This document shows, one piece after another, positions 8,619 through 17,522 of a stretch of 64,000 bases of DNA. The position numbers and the translations under genes were made by a program. Below the pieces are notes generated by a model. The model was not told where the DNA came from and did not search any database. It saw nothing but the letters and a program-made list of their open reading frames with translations. Source of the DNA: Tardiphaga robiniae (GTDB lineage: Bacteria; Pseudomonadota; Alphaproteobacteria; Rhizobiales; Xanthobacteraceae); contig NZ_JABMCJ010000085.1 in assembly GCF_013359755.1 (NCBI RefSeq), positions 305,756 through 369,755 on the forward strand. Reading direction: 5' to 3'. The stretch's first letter is position 1; every line of letters starts with the position of its first letter.

Positions 8619-8695
8619 GCAGTTGTAGCTCAGTTGGTTAGAGCGCCTGTTTGTGGAGCAGGAGGTCGGTGGTTCGAGACCACCCAACTGTACCA
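8619..8695 (+). tRNA. tRNA-His (anticodon GTG)
   Basis: A full cloverleaf with encoded CCA. The acceptor GCAGTTG pairs with CAACTGT (first pair G-U), D stem GCTC/GAGC, anticodon loop TTGTGGA, T arm GGTGG-TTCGAGA-CCACC. Base -1 is T, not G, and the discriminator is A73. Loss of G-1 with A73 is known for tRNA-His of many alphaproteobacteria, so this supports the phylogenetic placement. Confidence 0.95.
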
Positions 8696-8709
8696 TACAA
8701 ATCAATCAT

Positions 8710-8907
8710 TTAGCCGATTCGAGCCTGGCCGTTGCTTTGGGCTGCGGCAATGTCTGACTGCTTGGGTCGGGCCGGTAATGCCGGCGCGCCGGTCAGATCA
8801 TTCAGCGTGCCCACGATCTGCTCGGGGCTGTAGGGCTTGGGCACCAACAGGCCGCCTCCAGCAACTCGACGTCCCAAATGGCCGCGTGCTTCCACCAGGC
8901 CGGTCAT
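8710..8907 (-). pseudogene. Remnant of a response-regulator receiver domain
   Basis: The minus-strand frame ends with VPKPYSPEQIVGTLNDL, the usual close of a CheY-like receiver domain (conserved Lys-Pro and helix 5), preceded by a short piece containing MTGL. The phospho-acceptor Asp region and most of the domain are missing, and no ribosome site is present. It looks like a decayed fragment left between tRNA-His and the next gene. The call rests on one motif and is tentative. Confidence 0.35.
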
Positions 8908-8958
8908 GGAACTCGATTGCCATCGTTCCGTTGGCTTCCCAACGACAGGGAGGCAATC

Positions 8959-9189
8959 ATGATCGACGCTGATATCAGCAATACCGCTATTGCGATGATG
9001 TGCGACATCGCGCGCGCCTCTGGGCCCGATCTCAATGCCGAAAAACGTGCCGTGCTTGATGGGTTGATTGCTCAAGGGCTTGTCGAGGTAATCGATCAAG
9101 CCAAGCCGGCAGCGGGGCCGAAATTTAGGATCACGTTGAAAGGGCAGCAGCTCCTTGATGAGCGCGGCGTTGGCGTCAACGAGGCCTGA
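8959..9189 (+). CDS. Small hypothetical protein
   Basis: 76 residues, beginning MIDADISNTAIAMM, with no signal or membrane segment. The ATG is chosen because AGGGAGG lies 9 bases upstream; the longer frame back to 8878 crosses the remnant of another gene. The C-terminal half (VLDGLIAQGLVEVID, then FRITLKGQQLLDERG) reads like the recognition helix and wing of a winged-helix domain, so a DNA-binding role is possible, but I do not recognise the family. It is convergent with the SGNH hydrolase gene, 20 bp away. Confidence 0.65.
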   Translation: MIDADISNTAIAMMCDIARASGPDLNAEKRAVLDGLIAQGLVEVIDQAKPAAGPKFRITLKGQQLLDERGVGVNEA

Positions 9190-9209
9190 TGCGGGTTTCT
9201 GCGTTGCTG

Positions 9210-9857
9210 CTACTTGCCTTTGCAGAGGACCTCGTTGACCCCGCCGAGAACCGCCTTGGTCCAGATGGCATAGCCGGCATCATTCAGGTGAATGCCATCG
9301 GTTGTGTATTTCGCTGGCATGGACGGGATGGTGACAAGGCTCGCGCCAGCATCGCCCGCGATGGTTGGCAGCAACGCGTTGTAGCTGTCGATCGCCCGGT
9401 CGTTGATGCGCGCGCTATCGGATTTGCCGGCTTCAACAGGTGTCACCGTCGCGATGGCCATTCGTGGAGCCGTGGATTTTAGCGTCGCGAGCAAAGCGAG
9501 ATAGTTGGTCCTGTATGAGTCCGCGTTCACAGGGACCGCAGCATCGTTGAGTCCGAGGGAGACGACGACCATGGCGGCCTGCTTCCCGCCAAGTGCTTTT
9601 GTCAGCATGGCATCGAGACCGCTCGATGTCGTCGATCCGTCGATTCCGGCATTGACGATGGGCCGACCGCATACGGCACGGGGGAAGGTTGCGCGTTTGA
9701 CGATACTGTCGCCGAGGATGATGACGGGATCATCGACCTGTTTCAATGCTGCCCTGATCAGAAGTGGGCGCGGCGGCGTCGCGTCATTTCCTTTGGGCCA
9801 TGCCGTCCAGCCGCACAGTCCCACGAAGCCGATAATGCCAATACGGGTCCAGTTCAT
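9210..9857 (-). CDS. SGNH/GDSL-type hydrolase, probably exported
   Basis: 215 residues. A short hydrophobic N-terminus (IGIIGFVGLCGW) suggests a signal or anchor. The SGNH blocks are visible: GDS at 49-51 (nucleophile Ser51), a Gly in block II, GLND at 102-105 (Asn104), and DGIH at 187-190 (Asp and His of the triad). Such enzymes cleave ester or acetyl groups on lipids or polysaccharides; the substrate is unknown here. It stands alone on the minus strand and the ribosome site is weak. Confidence 0.82.
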   Translation of the reverse strand: MNWTRIGIIGFVGLCGWTAWPKGNDATPPRPLLIRAALKQVDDPVIILGDSIVKRATFPRAVCGRPIVNAGIDGSTTSSGLDAMLTKALGGKQAAMVVVSLGLNDAAVPVNADSYRTNYLALLATLKSTAPRMAIATVTPVEAGKSDSARINDRAIDSYNALLPTIAGDAGASLVTIPSMPAKYTTDGIHLNDAGYAIWTKAVLGGVNEVLCKGK

Positions 9858-10076
9858 GATCGTGGACCGCCCGCGCAGGTTCGGAGTATCGCTTTTGTCT
9901 CACTGTTCATCTTGGACCGTCTCTCGCACGAGGTCGCGACGGGGCAACGGCGCCGCGATGTCCGGGAGAAACTACAGGGCCGGCGCGAAGGCAAGCCCGA
10001 TCCCCGTCACGTCCACCTTGCCAAGCTGGCAATCGTCTCCGACACTCCCACGATAACGTGCAACCAGGGGGGACTA

Positions 10077-10376
10077 ATGTCGGTACGTCCAGGGATTTTG
10101 AGCGGGTCGCTTGCCATGTCACTCATGATCGGCGCGTCGTTCTTGGCGACGCCGTCGCAAGCCTATACCGACGATCAGCAACAGCTCTGCACCGGCGATG
10201 CCTTTCGGCTCTGCAGTGCAGCCATTCCTGATGTGGATCGCGTGACGGCCTGCATGATCCAGAAGCGGGCGCAATTGAGCCCGGGCTGCGCGCAATTCTT
10301 TCGGGCAACGCCGGTCAGCGCGCGCAAACCCGCGGTCAAGTCGCGAAGGGCGAAAAAACCGACTCGCCCGAGCTGA
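10077..10376 (+). CDS. Small secreted cysteine-rich protein
   Basis: 99 residues with a clear signal peptide (cleavage probably after SQA). The mature part has four cysteines in a spaced pattern (LCTGDAFRLCS, then TACMIQ and PGCAQF) and a basic C-terminus. The same four-cysteine layout is common in small exported proteins of Bradyrhizobium-type genomes with no known role. GGGGGGA at 10067-10073 fixes the ATG; a longer frame from 9912 has no ribosome site. Confidence 0.75.
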   Translation: MSVRPGILSGSLAMSLMIGASFLATPSQAYTDDQQQLCTGDAFRLCSAAIPDVDRVTACMIQKRAQLSPGCAQFFRATPVSARKPAVKSRRAKKPTRPS

Positions 10377-10550
10377 TCAGGCTTCGCTTTCACGTGAATG
10401 GAAGTTTAGGCAGCGTGCAGAACGGCGTGATCTCGCCGAGTCTCTGCACCGTGACGCCATCGATCGTGGCAAAAAAGTGAACCCGTGACAAACTGACACG
10501 TTGGGTATCACGACACGAAACAACATCTCCAAACCAGGAGGAGCGTCATT

Positions 10551-10922
10551 TTGAGCAGCGAAACCAATATCGACTACAAGGCCGAACTCAATCGGCATTT
10601 GGCCTGGTTCGAAACCAAACTTCCGCCCCGACCGGCTCGATTTGTAGGTTGGTTGCGCAAGCCCTCATCGAAGCTCGTGCGATTCCCGCTTGGCATTTTG
10701 CTGATTATCGGCGGAATTTTCAGCATTCTTCCTGTACTCGGCCTCTGGATGCTGCCGCTCGGACTCATCCTCATCGCGCAGGATATTCCGCCGCTGGAAA
10801 AACCGGTGGCGCAGTTTCTTGGTTGGCTTGAGCGAAAGTGGATCGAACGTCAGCGCGCGAAGGGCATTTCTATCGAAGGTCCGGACTCAACTCGTTCCAA
10901 CGGCGCTGATAGCAAGATTTGA
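10551..10922 (+). CDS. Conserved small inner-membrane protein
   Basis: 123 residues with a strong central hydrophobic hairpin (LGILLIIGGIFSILPVLGLW and the following LPLGLILIA) ending in AQDIPPLEKPVAQFLGWLERKW. The family is conserved in Rhizobiales and is sometimes labelled as tryptophan-synthase-beta-like in databases, a label that has no support in this sequence. The start is TTG with AGGAGG at 10536-10541. Function unknown. Confidence 0.75.
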   Translation: MSSETNIDYKAELNRHLAWFETKLPPRPARFVGWLRKPSSKLVRFPLGILLIIGGIFSILPVLGLWMLPLGLILIAQDIPPLEKPVAQFLGWLERKWIERQRAKGISIEGPDSTRSNGADSKI

Positions 10923-11131
10923 GCGCCTGACTTGATACCAGAGTGCGACAAAGTGGCGACAAGCGTACTACACCTGACTCATTTCGGGCCTGTTGCGCCG
11001 CACTGTGTGACTCAAAAACCAACATTCCAAACAAATCAGGCACATATCCTTGAATTACGCGTAAATATGACTTTAACGAATCAGCAGACTGATTCATTTT
11101 CGCCTCCTGGGGTCAATCTGGAGGCCAACAT

Positions 11132-11812
11132 ATGAACGTCATAGTTTTCGCATCGCGTAAAGGCGGCTCGGGGAAGAGTACCCTGGCTGCACATCTTGCT
11201 GCTCAAGTTCATAAATCAACGAAGCCTTGCTTGCTCATCGACGCGGATCCGCAGGGTTCGTTGACGCTGTGGCACAAGCTGCGGGGAACAAATGAACCGC
11301 CGCTGAAGATCGCAAATCGCAGCGTGACCGAAATGGTTGCCGCCGCGAAGCGTGACGGTTTTGAATGGGTGTTCATCGACACGCCGCCGAATACATCGGC
11401 TGTGGTCGACGATGCCATCAAGAACGCAACCATGGTGATCATTCCTGCGCGTCCCGGCGTGTTCGACGTCGATGCGGTGCAGGCGACGATCCAGAGCTGC
11501 CGTTCGGCCCGTAAGCCCTATGCGGTTGTCATCAACGGTGCGCCGGCACGCCGTGACGATTCCGAAAGCCGTATCGTGACGATCGCCCGCGAAGCGCTCG
11601 CCAAGTTCAAGGCTCCGGTGTGGTCCGGTCAGATCACCAACCGTGCAGATCTCCTGCTCGCGCTTGGCAACGGCGAAGGCGCCCGCGAATATCAGGCAGA
11701 AGGTCGCGCAGCCAGCGAGATCGGGAAGCTGTGGGCGGCGATCGAACGTTCGATCAAGGCTATTCGTGGCAACGGATCGGCGACCGGCGCGATGCACAAG
11801 CAGGCGGCCTGA
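11132..11812 (+). CDS. ParA/MinD-family ATPase (orphan)
   Basis: 226 residues with the deviant Walker A motif RKGGSGKST at the N-terminus, the A' motif LLIDADPQGS and Walker B VFIDTPP. These are the marks of ParA-type ATPases that use ATP-driven dimers on DNA or membranes to position plasmids, chromosomes or protein complexes. There is no parB-like partner, no centromere-like repeat and no chemotaxis or carboxysome gene next to it, so the cargo cannot be named. GGAGG precedes the ATG, and a hairpin terminator follows. Confidence 0.9.
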   Translation: MNVIVFASRKGGSGKSTLAAHLAAQVHKSTKPCLLIDADPQGSLTLWHKLRGTNEPPLKIANRSVTEMVAAAKRDGFEWVFIDTPPNTSAVVDDAIKNATMVIIPARPGVFDVDAVQATIQSCRSARKPYAVVINGAPARRDDSESRIVTIAREALAKFKAPVWSGQITNRADLLLALGNGEGAREYQAEGRAASEIGKLWAAIERSIKAIRGNGSATGAMHKQAA

Positions 11813-11838
11813 TAGCCGTTCTGCTCTTTTGACCCCAG

Positions 11839-11869
11839 AAAAAGCGCGCGAGACCTTCGCGCGTTTTTT
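11839..11869 (+). terminator. Rho-independent terminator after parA-like gene
   Basis: A CGCGCGA / TCGCGCG stem, extended by A-T pairs past one bulged G, with a GACCT-region loop and a run of six T. Confidence 0.8.
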
Positions 11870-11905
11870 GTCGTTGGTATGACCGCGACGGTGGGGTGTT
11901 CACGC

Positions 11906-14293
11906 CTATGCTGAAATGGCGATATCTCCGGCGGGTGAAGTCACCCCTTGGGTGACTTCACGGAAGTTGTCTATGTCAGCCGGACGGCCGAGCAGATAGC
12001 CCTGCGCCTCGTCGCATTTCTCGTCGCGCAGGAATGCGAATTCCGCTTCGGTTTCCACGCCTTCGGCGAGCACCGGTAGCCCAAGCCCGCGGCCGAGGCC
12101 GAGGACGGCGCGCACGATTGCTGCTGCCTGGCTGTTGGTGTTCACCGACCTGATGAATGATCCGTCGATCTTGATCTTGTCGAAAGGGAATGCGCGCAGG
12201 TTCGACAGCGACGAGTAGCCGGTGCCGAAGTCATCCATGGCGATGTGAACGCCGAGCGCCTTGATCCGGCGAAGTGTCAACAATGCGCGATCGAAGTCGC
12301 GGATCAGCGCAGTCTCGGTGATCTCCAGTTCGAGCCGATGCGGGGGCAGGCCAGTTTCCAGCAAGACCTCATGGACGGTTGCGACAAAGCTATCGTGGTG
12401 GATCTGAACCGCCGAGACATTGACCGCGATGGTCAACGGATGCTTCCACGTCGCCGCTTCACGGCAGGCGGCGCGCAGCACCCATTCGCCGATGCCGAGA
12501 ATGGCACCGGTGTCTTCCGCAATCGGAATGAAGATGTCGGGGCGAATATTGCCGCGGATGGGATGGTTCCAGCGCAGCAGTGCCTCGAAGCCGATCACGC
12601 GGCCCGACTCCATGGTGCCCTGGGGCTGATAGACCACTTTCAGCTGATTGGCATCGATGGCGTTGCGCAGATCGTGTTCGAGCAGCCGGCGGTCGCGCAC
12701 GGCTTCCCCCATTGCAGGTTCGAAGAAGCGCCAGGTCGCGCGACCTTCGGATTTGGCGCGGTAGAGCGCGGTGTCGGCGCAAGCCAGCAACGTGTCGCGA
12801 TCACTGGAGTCGTCGGGGCAGAGTGCGATGCCGACACTGGCGGTGACGCTGCCGAGTTCGAAGGTGGCATCCTTGCTTCGGAATGCTTCCAGTATCCTGT
12901 CGGCGAACTGACTCGCAGCTGCGGGCGAAGTCAGGTTCGGCAAGAGAATGGCGAACTCGTCGCCGCCAAGACGCGCCATCATCTCGCCTTCGCCAAGCAG
13001 GGCGGTGATGCGCGCCGTTACGCTCTTGAGGACCTTGTCGCCGGCGGCGTGGCCGAACAGGTCATTAACCTGTTTGAACTGATCGAGATCCAAAGCGAGT
13101 ACGGCGAGCGGGCGGTCCTTGGATAGTGTCGCAATCTCCTGATCGATTCGATCATGGAACGTGCCGCGATTAGGCAGTCCGGTCAGGGAGTCGTAGTGGG
13201 CGAGATAGCGGATGTGCTGCTCGGCCTGCTTGCGTTCGCGGAGGTCGCGTACGGCGATGACCTGATGTGGCTTCCCCGCAAAGTCGATTCCACGCAGGAT
13301 CAATTCAACCGGAATCGTCTGGCCGTCGCGCTGCCGCAGGCTCGCTTCCACCGATTTGTCAGGCTGGCTAATGATCTGCGTTCGCGTATCGCTATCGGGG
13401 AAGCAGTCTTGCAGACGCCCGCCAATCAGCAATTCAGCGGACGATCCCGCCAGCGCGGCGAAGGACGTGTTGACCGTGACGATCGTGTCGCCGTCGCACA
13501 CCAGCAGGCCTTCGACGGCAGCATTGGCGAGTCCGCGCATGCGGTCGGCTTCGAGATCGGAGCGGCGGTGATCACGGATATCCAGCACGATGCCAGCCAG
13601 CGCCAGGCCAATGATGGCGAAGCTGATCAATGAGACGCCAAGTGCGAGCCATCCGGCGGGGATGGTCAGCGGCGAGACGGCGATGGTCGGATCCGGGGTG
13701 ATCGTGACCGCGCTCATCGCCGTGAAATGGTGACTGCAGATCGCGAGCGTCAGCAGCAGCGCGCCGCTGATCTTCCAGCGCAGGGTGGTGCCATGCAACC
13801 CTACCGGAAGCGCGATCGCGCCGAGCACGGCTCCCAATACGATCGAGACGATGACGAGCGTCGTATCCCAGTTGATGCGCGCCTGAAGTTCGAAGGCGGC
13901 CATGCCGGTGTAATGCATCGCCGCGATGCCGCCCGCGACGACGGCGCCGCCGATCCAGAGGCCGGCACGAAAATTCGGGATCAACGATACGGCGAGGCCG
14001 GCGCCGGTCAGCAGCAGCGCGGCGATCAGCGAGACGACCGTAAGTACGATATTATAGCCGCTCGGCATCCCCGGCGAGAACGCCAGCATCGCTACGAAAT
14101 GCGTGGCCCAGATGCCGAAGCCCGTGGAGATCGCGGATACCGCGAGCCAGACGAGGCGCATCTGGCCCGTGGCGCTTCGCGCATGACGGAGCAGGTTGAT
14201 AGCAGCGAGGGACGCGATCGCGCAGATGATGGCCGCAAGTCCGACGAGCCTGAAATCATGGGCATTGGCGATGCAGTTATAGATCGTAAGCAT
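11906..14293 (-). CDS. MHYT-PAS-GGDEF-EAL cyclic-di-GMP signalling protein
   Basis: 795 residues. The N-terminal 230 form the seven-helix MHYT sensor (THFVAM, MHYTGM and HHFTAM are the His-Met motifs thought to bind copper and sense O2, CO or NO). A PAS domain (about 255-350) follows, then GGDEF (ARLGGDEFAILL, intact active site) and EAL (GFEALLRWNHP, and DDFGTGYSS, intact). It could both make and break cyclic-di-GMP at the membrane and thereby control motility or biofilm. It stands alone, so the output is not evident. Near the 3' end the coding sequence contains a perfect 12-bp hairpin (11935-11961). Confidence 0.92.
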   Translation of the reverse strand: MLTIYNCIANAHDFRLVGLAAIICAIASLAAINLLRHARSATGQMRLVWLAVSAISTGFGIWATHFVAMLAFSPGMPSGYNIVLTVVSLIAALLLTGAGLAVSLIPNFRAGLWIGGAVVAGGIAAMHYTGMAAFELQARINWDTTLVIVSIVLGAVLGAIALPVGLHGTTLRWKISGALLLTLAICSHHFTAMSAVTITPDPTIAVSPLTIPAGWLALGVSLISFAIIGLALAGIVLDIRDHRRSDLEADRMRGLANAAVEGLLVCDGDTIVTVNTSFAALAGSSAELLIGGRLQDCFPDSDTRTQIISQPDKSVEASLRQRDGQTIPVELILRGIDFAGKPHQVIAVRDLRERKQAEQHIRYLAHYDSLTGLPNRGTFHDRIDQEIATLSKDRPLAVLALDLDQFKQVNDLFGHAAGDKVLKSVTARITALLGEGEMMARLGGDEFAILLPNLTSPAAASQFADRILEAFRSKDATFELGSVTASVGIALCPDDSSDRDTLLACADTALYRAKSEGRATWRFFEPAMGEAVRDRRLLEHDLRNAIDANQLKVVYQPQGTMESGRVIGFEALLRWNHPIRGNIRPDIFIPIAEDTGAILGIGEWVLRAACREAATWKHPLTIAVNVSAVQIHHDSFVATVHEVLLETGLPPHRLELEITETALIRDFDRALLTLRRIKALGVHIAMDDFGTGYSSLSNLRAFPFDKIKIDGSFIRSVNTNSQAAAIVRAVLGLGRGLGLPVLAEGVETEAEFAFLRDEKCDEAQGYLLGRPADIDNFREVTQGVTSPAGDIAISA

Positions 14294-14559
14294 GTACAGA
14301 TACCGCGAGCGGGATTACCGCAATTGCGCGGGACGTTAGATATAAGTACGTAAAGACACGTAAATACCGGCGATCGGCGCTATTAGATCGCCCCGTGTGC
14401 TATCGCTGCGCATGCTTATCCAACCGTAAATTTTGCGGATATTCGCCGGCTCTTGATGACCTAAAGGTGTAGTCGCATTTCAGCGCCACCCTCGCCGGGC
14501 AAAAACCGTAACGACTGATCAACCGTCTTCCAACATCGTGCCCGCACGTCGCATTCGCG

Positions 14560-14835
14560 TCACCGGTCGACGCGGCTGACCACGTCCATCAACTCGGCAA
14601 TCTTGCGGCGTTGATCGGCCTTGTCGCCTGACGAGATCGCGTGCTCAACGCAATGAGCGACATGGTCGCGCAGGATCTCTTCCTCGACGCGTCGCAACGC
14701 TGCGCGGGCCGCGGCGATCTGCGTAACCACATCGATGCAATAGCGGTCGGCCTCGACCATGCCGGCCAAGCCGCGGACCTGGCCTTCGATCCGTTTGAGG
14801 CGTTTTAAACAGGACGTCTTGATCTCGCTGCGCAT
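14560..14835 (-). CDS. csoR: CsoR-type copper-sensing repressor
   Basis: 91 residues from the ATG at 14835. The CsoR ligand set is present with exact spacing: Cys33, His58 (+25) and Cys62 (+29), matching the Cu(I) site C36-H61-C65 of the founding CsoR. CsoR proteins bind DNA without metal and release on Cu(I). It is divergent from a copper P-type ATPase, with the shared operator at 14843-14863. Longer frames (ATG 14844 or upstream to 14883) would make the operator part of the gene, so the short start is preferred; no ribosome site is visible and the message may be leaderless. Confidence 0.88.
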   Translation of the reverse strand: MRSEIKTSCLKRLKRIEGQVRGLAGMVEADRYCIDVVTQIAAARAALRRVEEEILRDHVAHCVEHAISSGDKADQRRKIAELMDVVSRVDR

Positions 14836-14842
14836 GAGGTCC

Positions 14843-14863
14843 ATATACCCCCATAGGGTATAT
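14843..14863. promoter_or_regulatory. CsoR/RcnR-type operator
   Basis: Perfect 8-bp arms, ATATACCC and GGGTATAT, around CCATA. G/C tracts flanked by TATA are the usual operator form for the CsoR-FrmR-RcnR family. It lies between csoR (start 14835, minus) and the copper ATPase (start 14885, plus), so one site can silence both. Confidence 0.75.
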
Positions 14864-14884
14864 GTTGCAAGAGGCGAGGTCACG

Positions 14885-17269
14885 GTGGCAGAGACGACTC
14901 ATACGCATACGGGGCACGATGCCCACGCCGGTCACACGCATGGCGCGTGCTGTTCGCATGGTCACCATCACGACGAGGCTGCGCCGGCCAAAGTGCTCGA
15001 TCCGGTCTGCGGCATGACCGTCGATCCCGCGACTGCCAAGAACCGTCTGATCTATCAGGGCCACGAATATTTCTTCTGTGGTGCGCGCTGCCGCGAGCGG
15101 TTCAATGCGGATCCCGAGAGTTTCCTGAAGCCGAAGGAGCCCGCGCCGCCGGCGCCGGCCGGCACCATCTATACTTGCCCGATGCATCCGGAAATTCGCC
15201 AGGAAGGGCCGGGCAGCTGTCCGATCTGCGGCATGGCGCTGGAGCCGGAGCAGGTCTCGCTCGACGACAAGCCCGATCCCGAACTGATCGACATGACCCG
15301 GCGCTTCTGGATCGCGCTGGCACTGACATTGCCGGTGTTCGTGCTGGAGATGGGTGCGCATCTCGGCCTGATGCAACTGGTATCGCAGACCACATCGAAT
15401 TGGATCTCACTCGTGCTGGCGACACCCGTGGTGCTGTGGGCCGGCGCACCGTTCTTCGAACGTGGATGGCGCTCGGTGGTAACGCGCAATCTCAACATGT
15501 TCACGCTGATCGCCATGGGCACCGGTGTGGCGTGGATCTACAGCGTCGTGGCCACCTTCGCGCCCGGTCTGTTTCCCGACACGTTCCGTGACCATCACGG
15601 TGCAGTGGCGGTCTATTTCGAAGCCGCTGCTGTCATCACCGTGCTCGTGCTGCTCGGACAAGTGCTTGAGCTGCGTGCGCGCAATCAGACATCAGGTGCG
15701 ATCCGCGCGCTGCTCGGTCTTGCACCGAAGACCGCGCGGCGCATCGGCAAGGACGGTGATGAGGACGTCGCCCTCGATACCATCGCCATCGGCGATTTGT
15801 TGCGGGTGCGGCCGGGCGAGAAAATTCCGGTCGACGGCGTCGTTACCGAGGGGCGTTCGTCGGTGGATGAATCCATGGTGACCGGCGAGTCCATGCCGGT
15901 GAGCAAGGCCGAAGGCGCGCGCGTCATCGGCGGCACAGTCAACCAGAGCGGCGGCCTCGTACTGCGGGCCGACAAGATCGGCCGCGATACGATGTTGTCG
16001 CGCATTGTCGACATGGTCGCGAAGGCTCAGCGCTCGCGTGCGCCGATCCAGCGTCTCGCGGATCGTGTCGCCGGCTGGTTCGTGCCGGCCGTGCTGGCTG
16101 CAGCGGTGATTGCATTCATCGCCTGGGCGACATTCGGGCCGGAGCCGCGGTTTTCGTTTGCGCTTGTTGCTGCGGTCACCGTGCTGATCATCGCGTGCCC
16201 CTGTGCGCTCGGTCTCGCCACGCCCATGTCGATCATGGTCGGCGTCGGTCGCGGCGCCCATGCCGGCATTCTGGTGCGTGACGCGCAGGCGCTGGAGCGC
16301 CTGGAAAGCATCGACACCATTGTGATCGACAAGACCGGTACGCTCACGGAAGGCAAGCCGAAACTGGTGAGCATCACGCCGGCGGAAGGGTTCAACGAAA
16401 GCGACATTCTGCAACTTGCTGCAAGTATCGAACGCTCCAGCGAGCATCCGTTGGCGCAAGCCATCGTCAATGAAGCAAAGCAACGCAATGTGGTGCTGAG
16501 CGATGCCAGTGACTTCGCCTCGCCGTCCGGCAAAGGCGCGTCGGGTGTGGTCAATGGCAAACGCGTTGCGCTGGGCAATGCGATGCTGATGAACGAATTG
16601 AAAGTGGACACAACGCGCTCCGACGGCGTCGCCGAACTGGCGCGGCAGAACGGTGCGACTGCCATCTTCGTTGCTATTGATGGCAGCGTCGCCGGTGCGA
16701 TGGCGATTGCCGATCCCGTAAAGCCATCGGCGCAGGACACCTTGAAGAAGCTGCGCGCCGACGGCCTGCGGATCGTCATGCTCACCGGCGACAATGCGAC
16801 GACGGCTAAAGCCGTGGCAAAGACACTGGGTATCGATGAGGTCGAGGCGGGTGTGTTGCCGGAGCGCAAGAGTGACGTGGTCACACGTCTGCGCGGCGAA
16901 GGCCGCCGGGTCGCCATGGTTGGCGATGGCGTCAACGATGCACCTGCGCTGGCTGCTGCGGATGTCGGCATCGCCATGGGGACCGGCACCGATGTCGCGA
17001 TCGAGAGTGCTGGCGTGACGTTGCTGACCGGCGATCTGATGGGGCTGGTGCGCGCGCGCGAACTATCAAAGGCTGTGATGAGCAATATCCGTCAGAATCT
17101 GATTTTCGCCTTCATCTACAATGCGGCCGGCGTGCCGATTGCGGCCGGTGTGCTGTATCCGATCTTCGGCATCCTGCTGTCGCCGATGCTCGGCGCTGCA
17201 GCGATGGCGCTGTCCTCGGTGAGCGTGATCGGGAATGCGCTCCGGCTGGCGAAAGTGAAGCTGGACTGA
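14885..17269 (+). CDS. copA: Copper-exporting P1B-type ATPase with YHS and His-rich N-terminus
   Basis: 794 residues from a GTG start preceded by GAGGCGAGG; the ORF upstream of it runs through the operator. Order: a His-rich head (residues 6-29, with a CC pair), a YHS metal domain (37-82), a heavy-metal binding domain (YTCPMHPEI ... CPICGM, 96-121), membrane helices, actuator TGES, the ion-path motif [19 protein letters not shown] (phospho-Asp) and [10 protein letters not shown]. It has no CxxC HMA domain, a layout shared with CopB/SilP-like and many rhizobial copper pumps. CPC and linkage to csoR indicate Cu(I) (or Ag(I)) export to the periplasm. Confidence 0.93.
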   Translation: MAETTHTHTGHDAHAGHTHGACCSHGHHHDEAAPAKVLDPVCGMTVDPATAKNRLIYQGHEYFFCGARCRERFNADPESFLKPKEPAPPAPAGTIYTCPMHPEIRQEGPGSCPICGMALEPEQVSLDDKPDPELIDMTRRFWIALALTLPVFVLEMGAHLGLMQLVSQTTSNWISLVLATPVVLWAGAPFFERGWRSVVTRNLNMFTLIAMGTGVAWIYSVVATFAPGLFPDTFRDHHGAVAVYFEAAAVITVLVLLGQVLELRARNQTSGAIRALLGLAPKTARRIGKDGDEDVALDTIAIGDLLRVRPGEKIPVDGVVTEGRSSVDESMVTGESMPVSKAEGARVIGGTVNQSGGLVLRADKIGRDTMLSRIVDMVAKAQRSRAPIQRLADRVAGWFVPAVLAAAVIAFIAWATFGPEPRFSFALVAAVTVLIIACPCALGLATPMSIMVGVGRGAHAGILVRDAQALERLESIDTIVIDKTGTLTEGKPKLVSITPAEGFNESDILQLAASIERSSEHPLAQAIVNEAKQRNVVLSDASDFASPSGKGASGVVNGKRVALGNAMLMNELKVDTTRSDGVAELARQNGATAIFVAIDGSVAGAMAIADPVKPSAQDTLKKLRADGLRIVMLTGDNATTAKAVAKTLGIDEVEAGVLPERKSDVVTRLRGEGRRVAMVGDGVNDAPALAAADVGIAMGTGTDVAIESAGVTLLTGDLMGLVRARELSKAVMSNIRQNLIFAFIYNAAGVPIAAGVLYPIFGILLSPMLGAAAMALSSVSVIGNALRLAKVKLD

Positions 17270-17283
17270 CAGTTCGCGGGCGC

Positions 17284-17314
17284 AAAAAAAAGCCGGACTC
17301 AAACGAGTCCGGCT
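17284..17314 (-). terminator. Hairpin terminator, minus strand
   Basis: The stem AGCCGGACTC / GAGTCCGGCT has an AAAC loop; the A-run at 17284-17291 gives a U-tract only for minus-strand transcripts, so it would end the LysR/trxB message although it lies just after copA. The intervening 17315-17522 shows no clear gene. Confidence 0.65.
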
Positions 17315-17522
17315 CTGAGGTATTGGCCTCGAGAGGCCGACACAATCACCTTCCAAGAGGGATTACTGAGACTTCGCACCACTGGAGGAGGGGGACAAAT
17401 GCGCAGCGCAAAATCTCAGCGTCTGAGAAGTATGATCCCTGAAGGTGGCATGCAGCAACGCATCACTTGGCATGTCTGACATGCTGGGAAGCGTGGGCAT
17501 ATCTGCCCTGAAATATTGCGGG

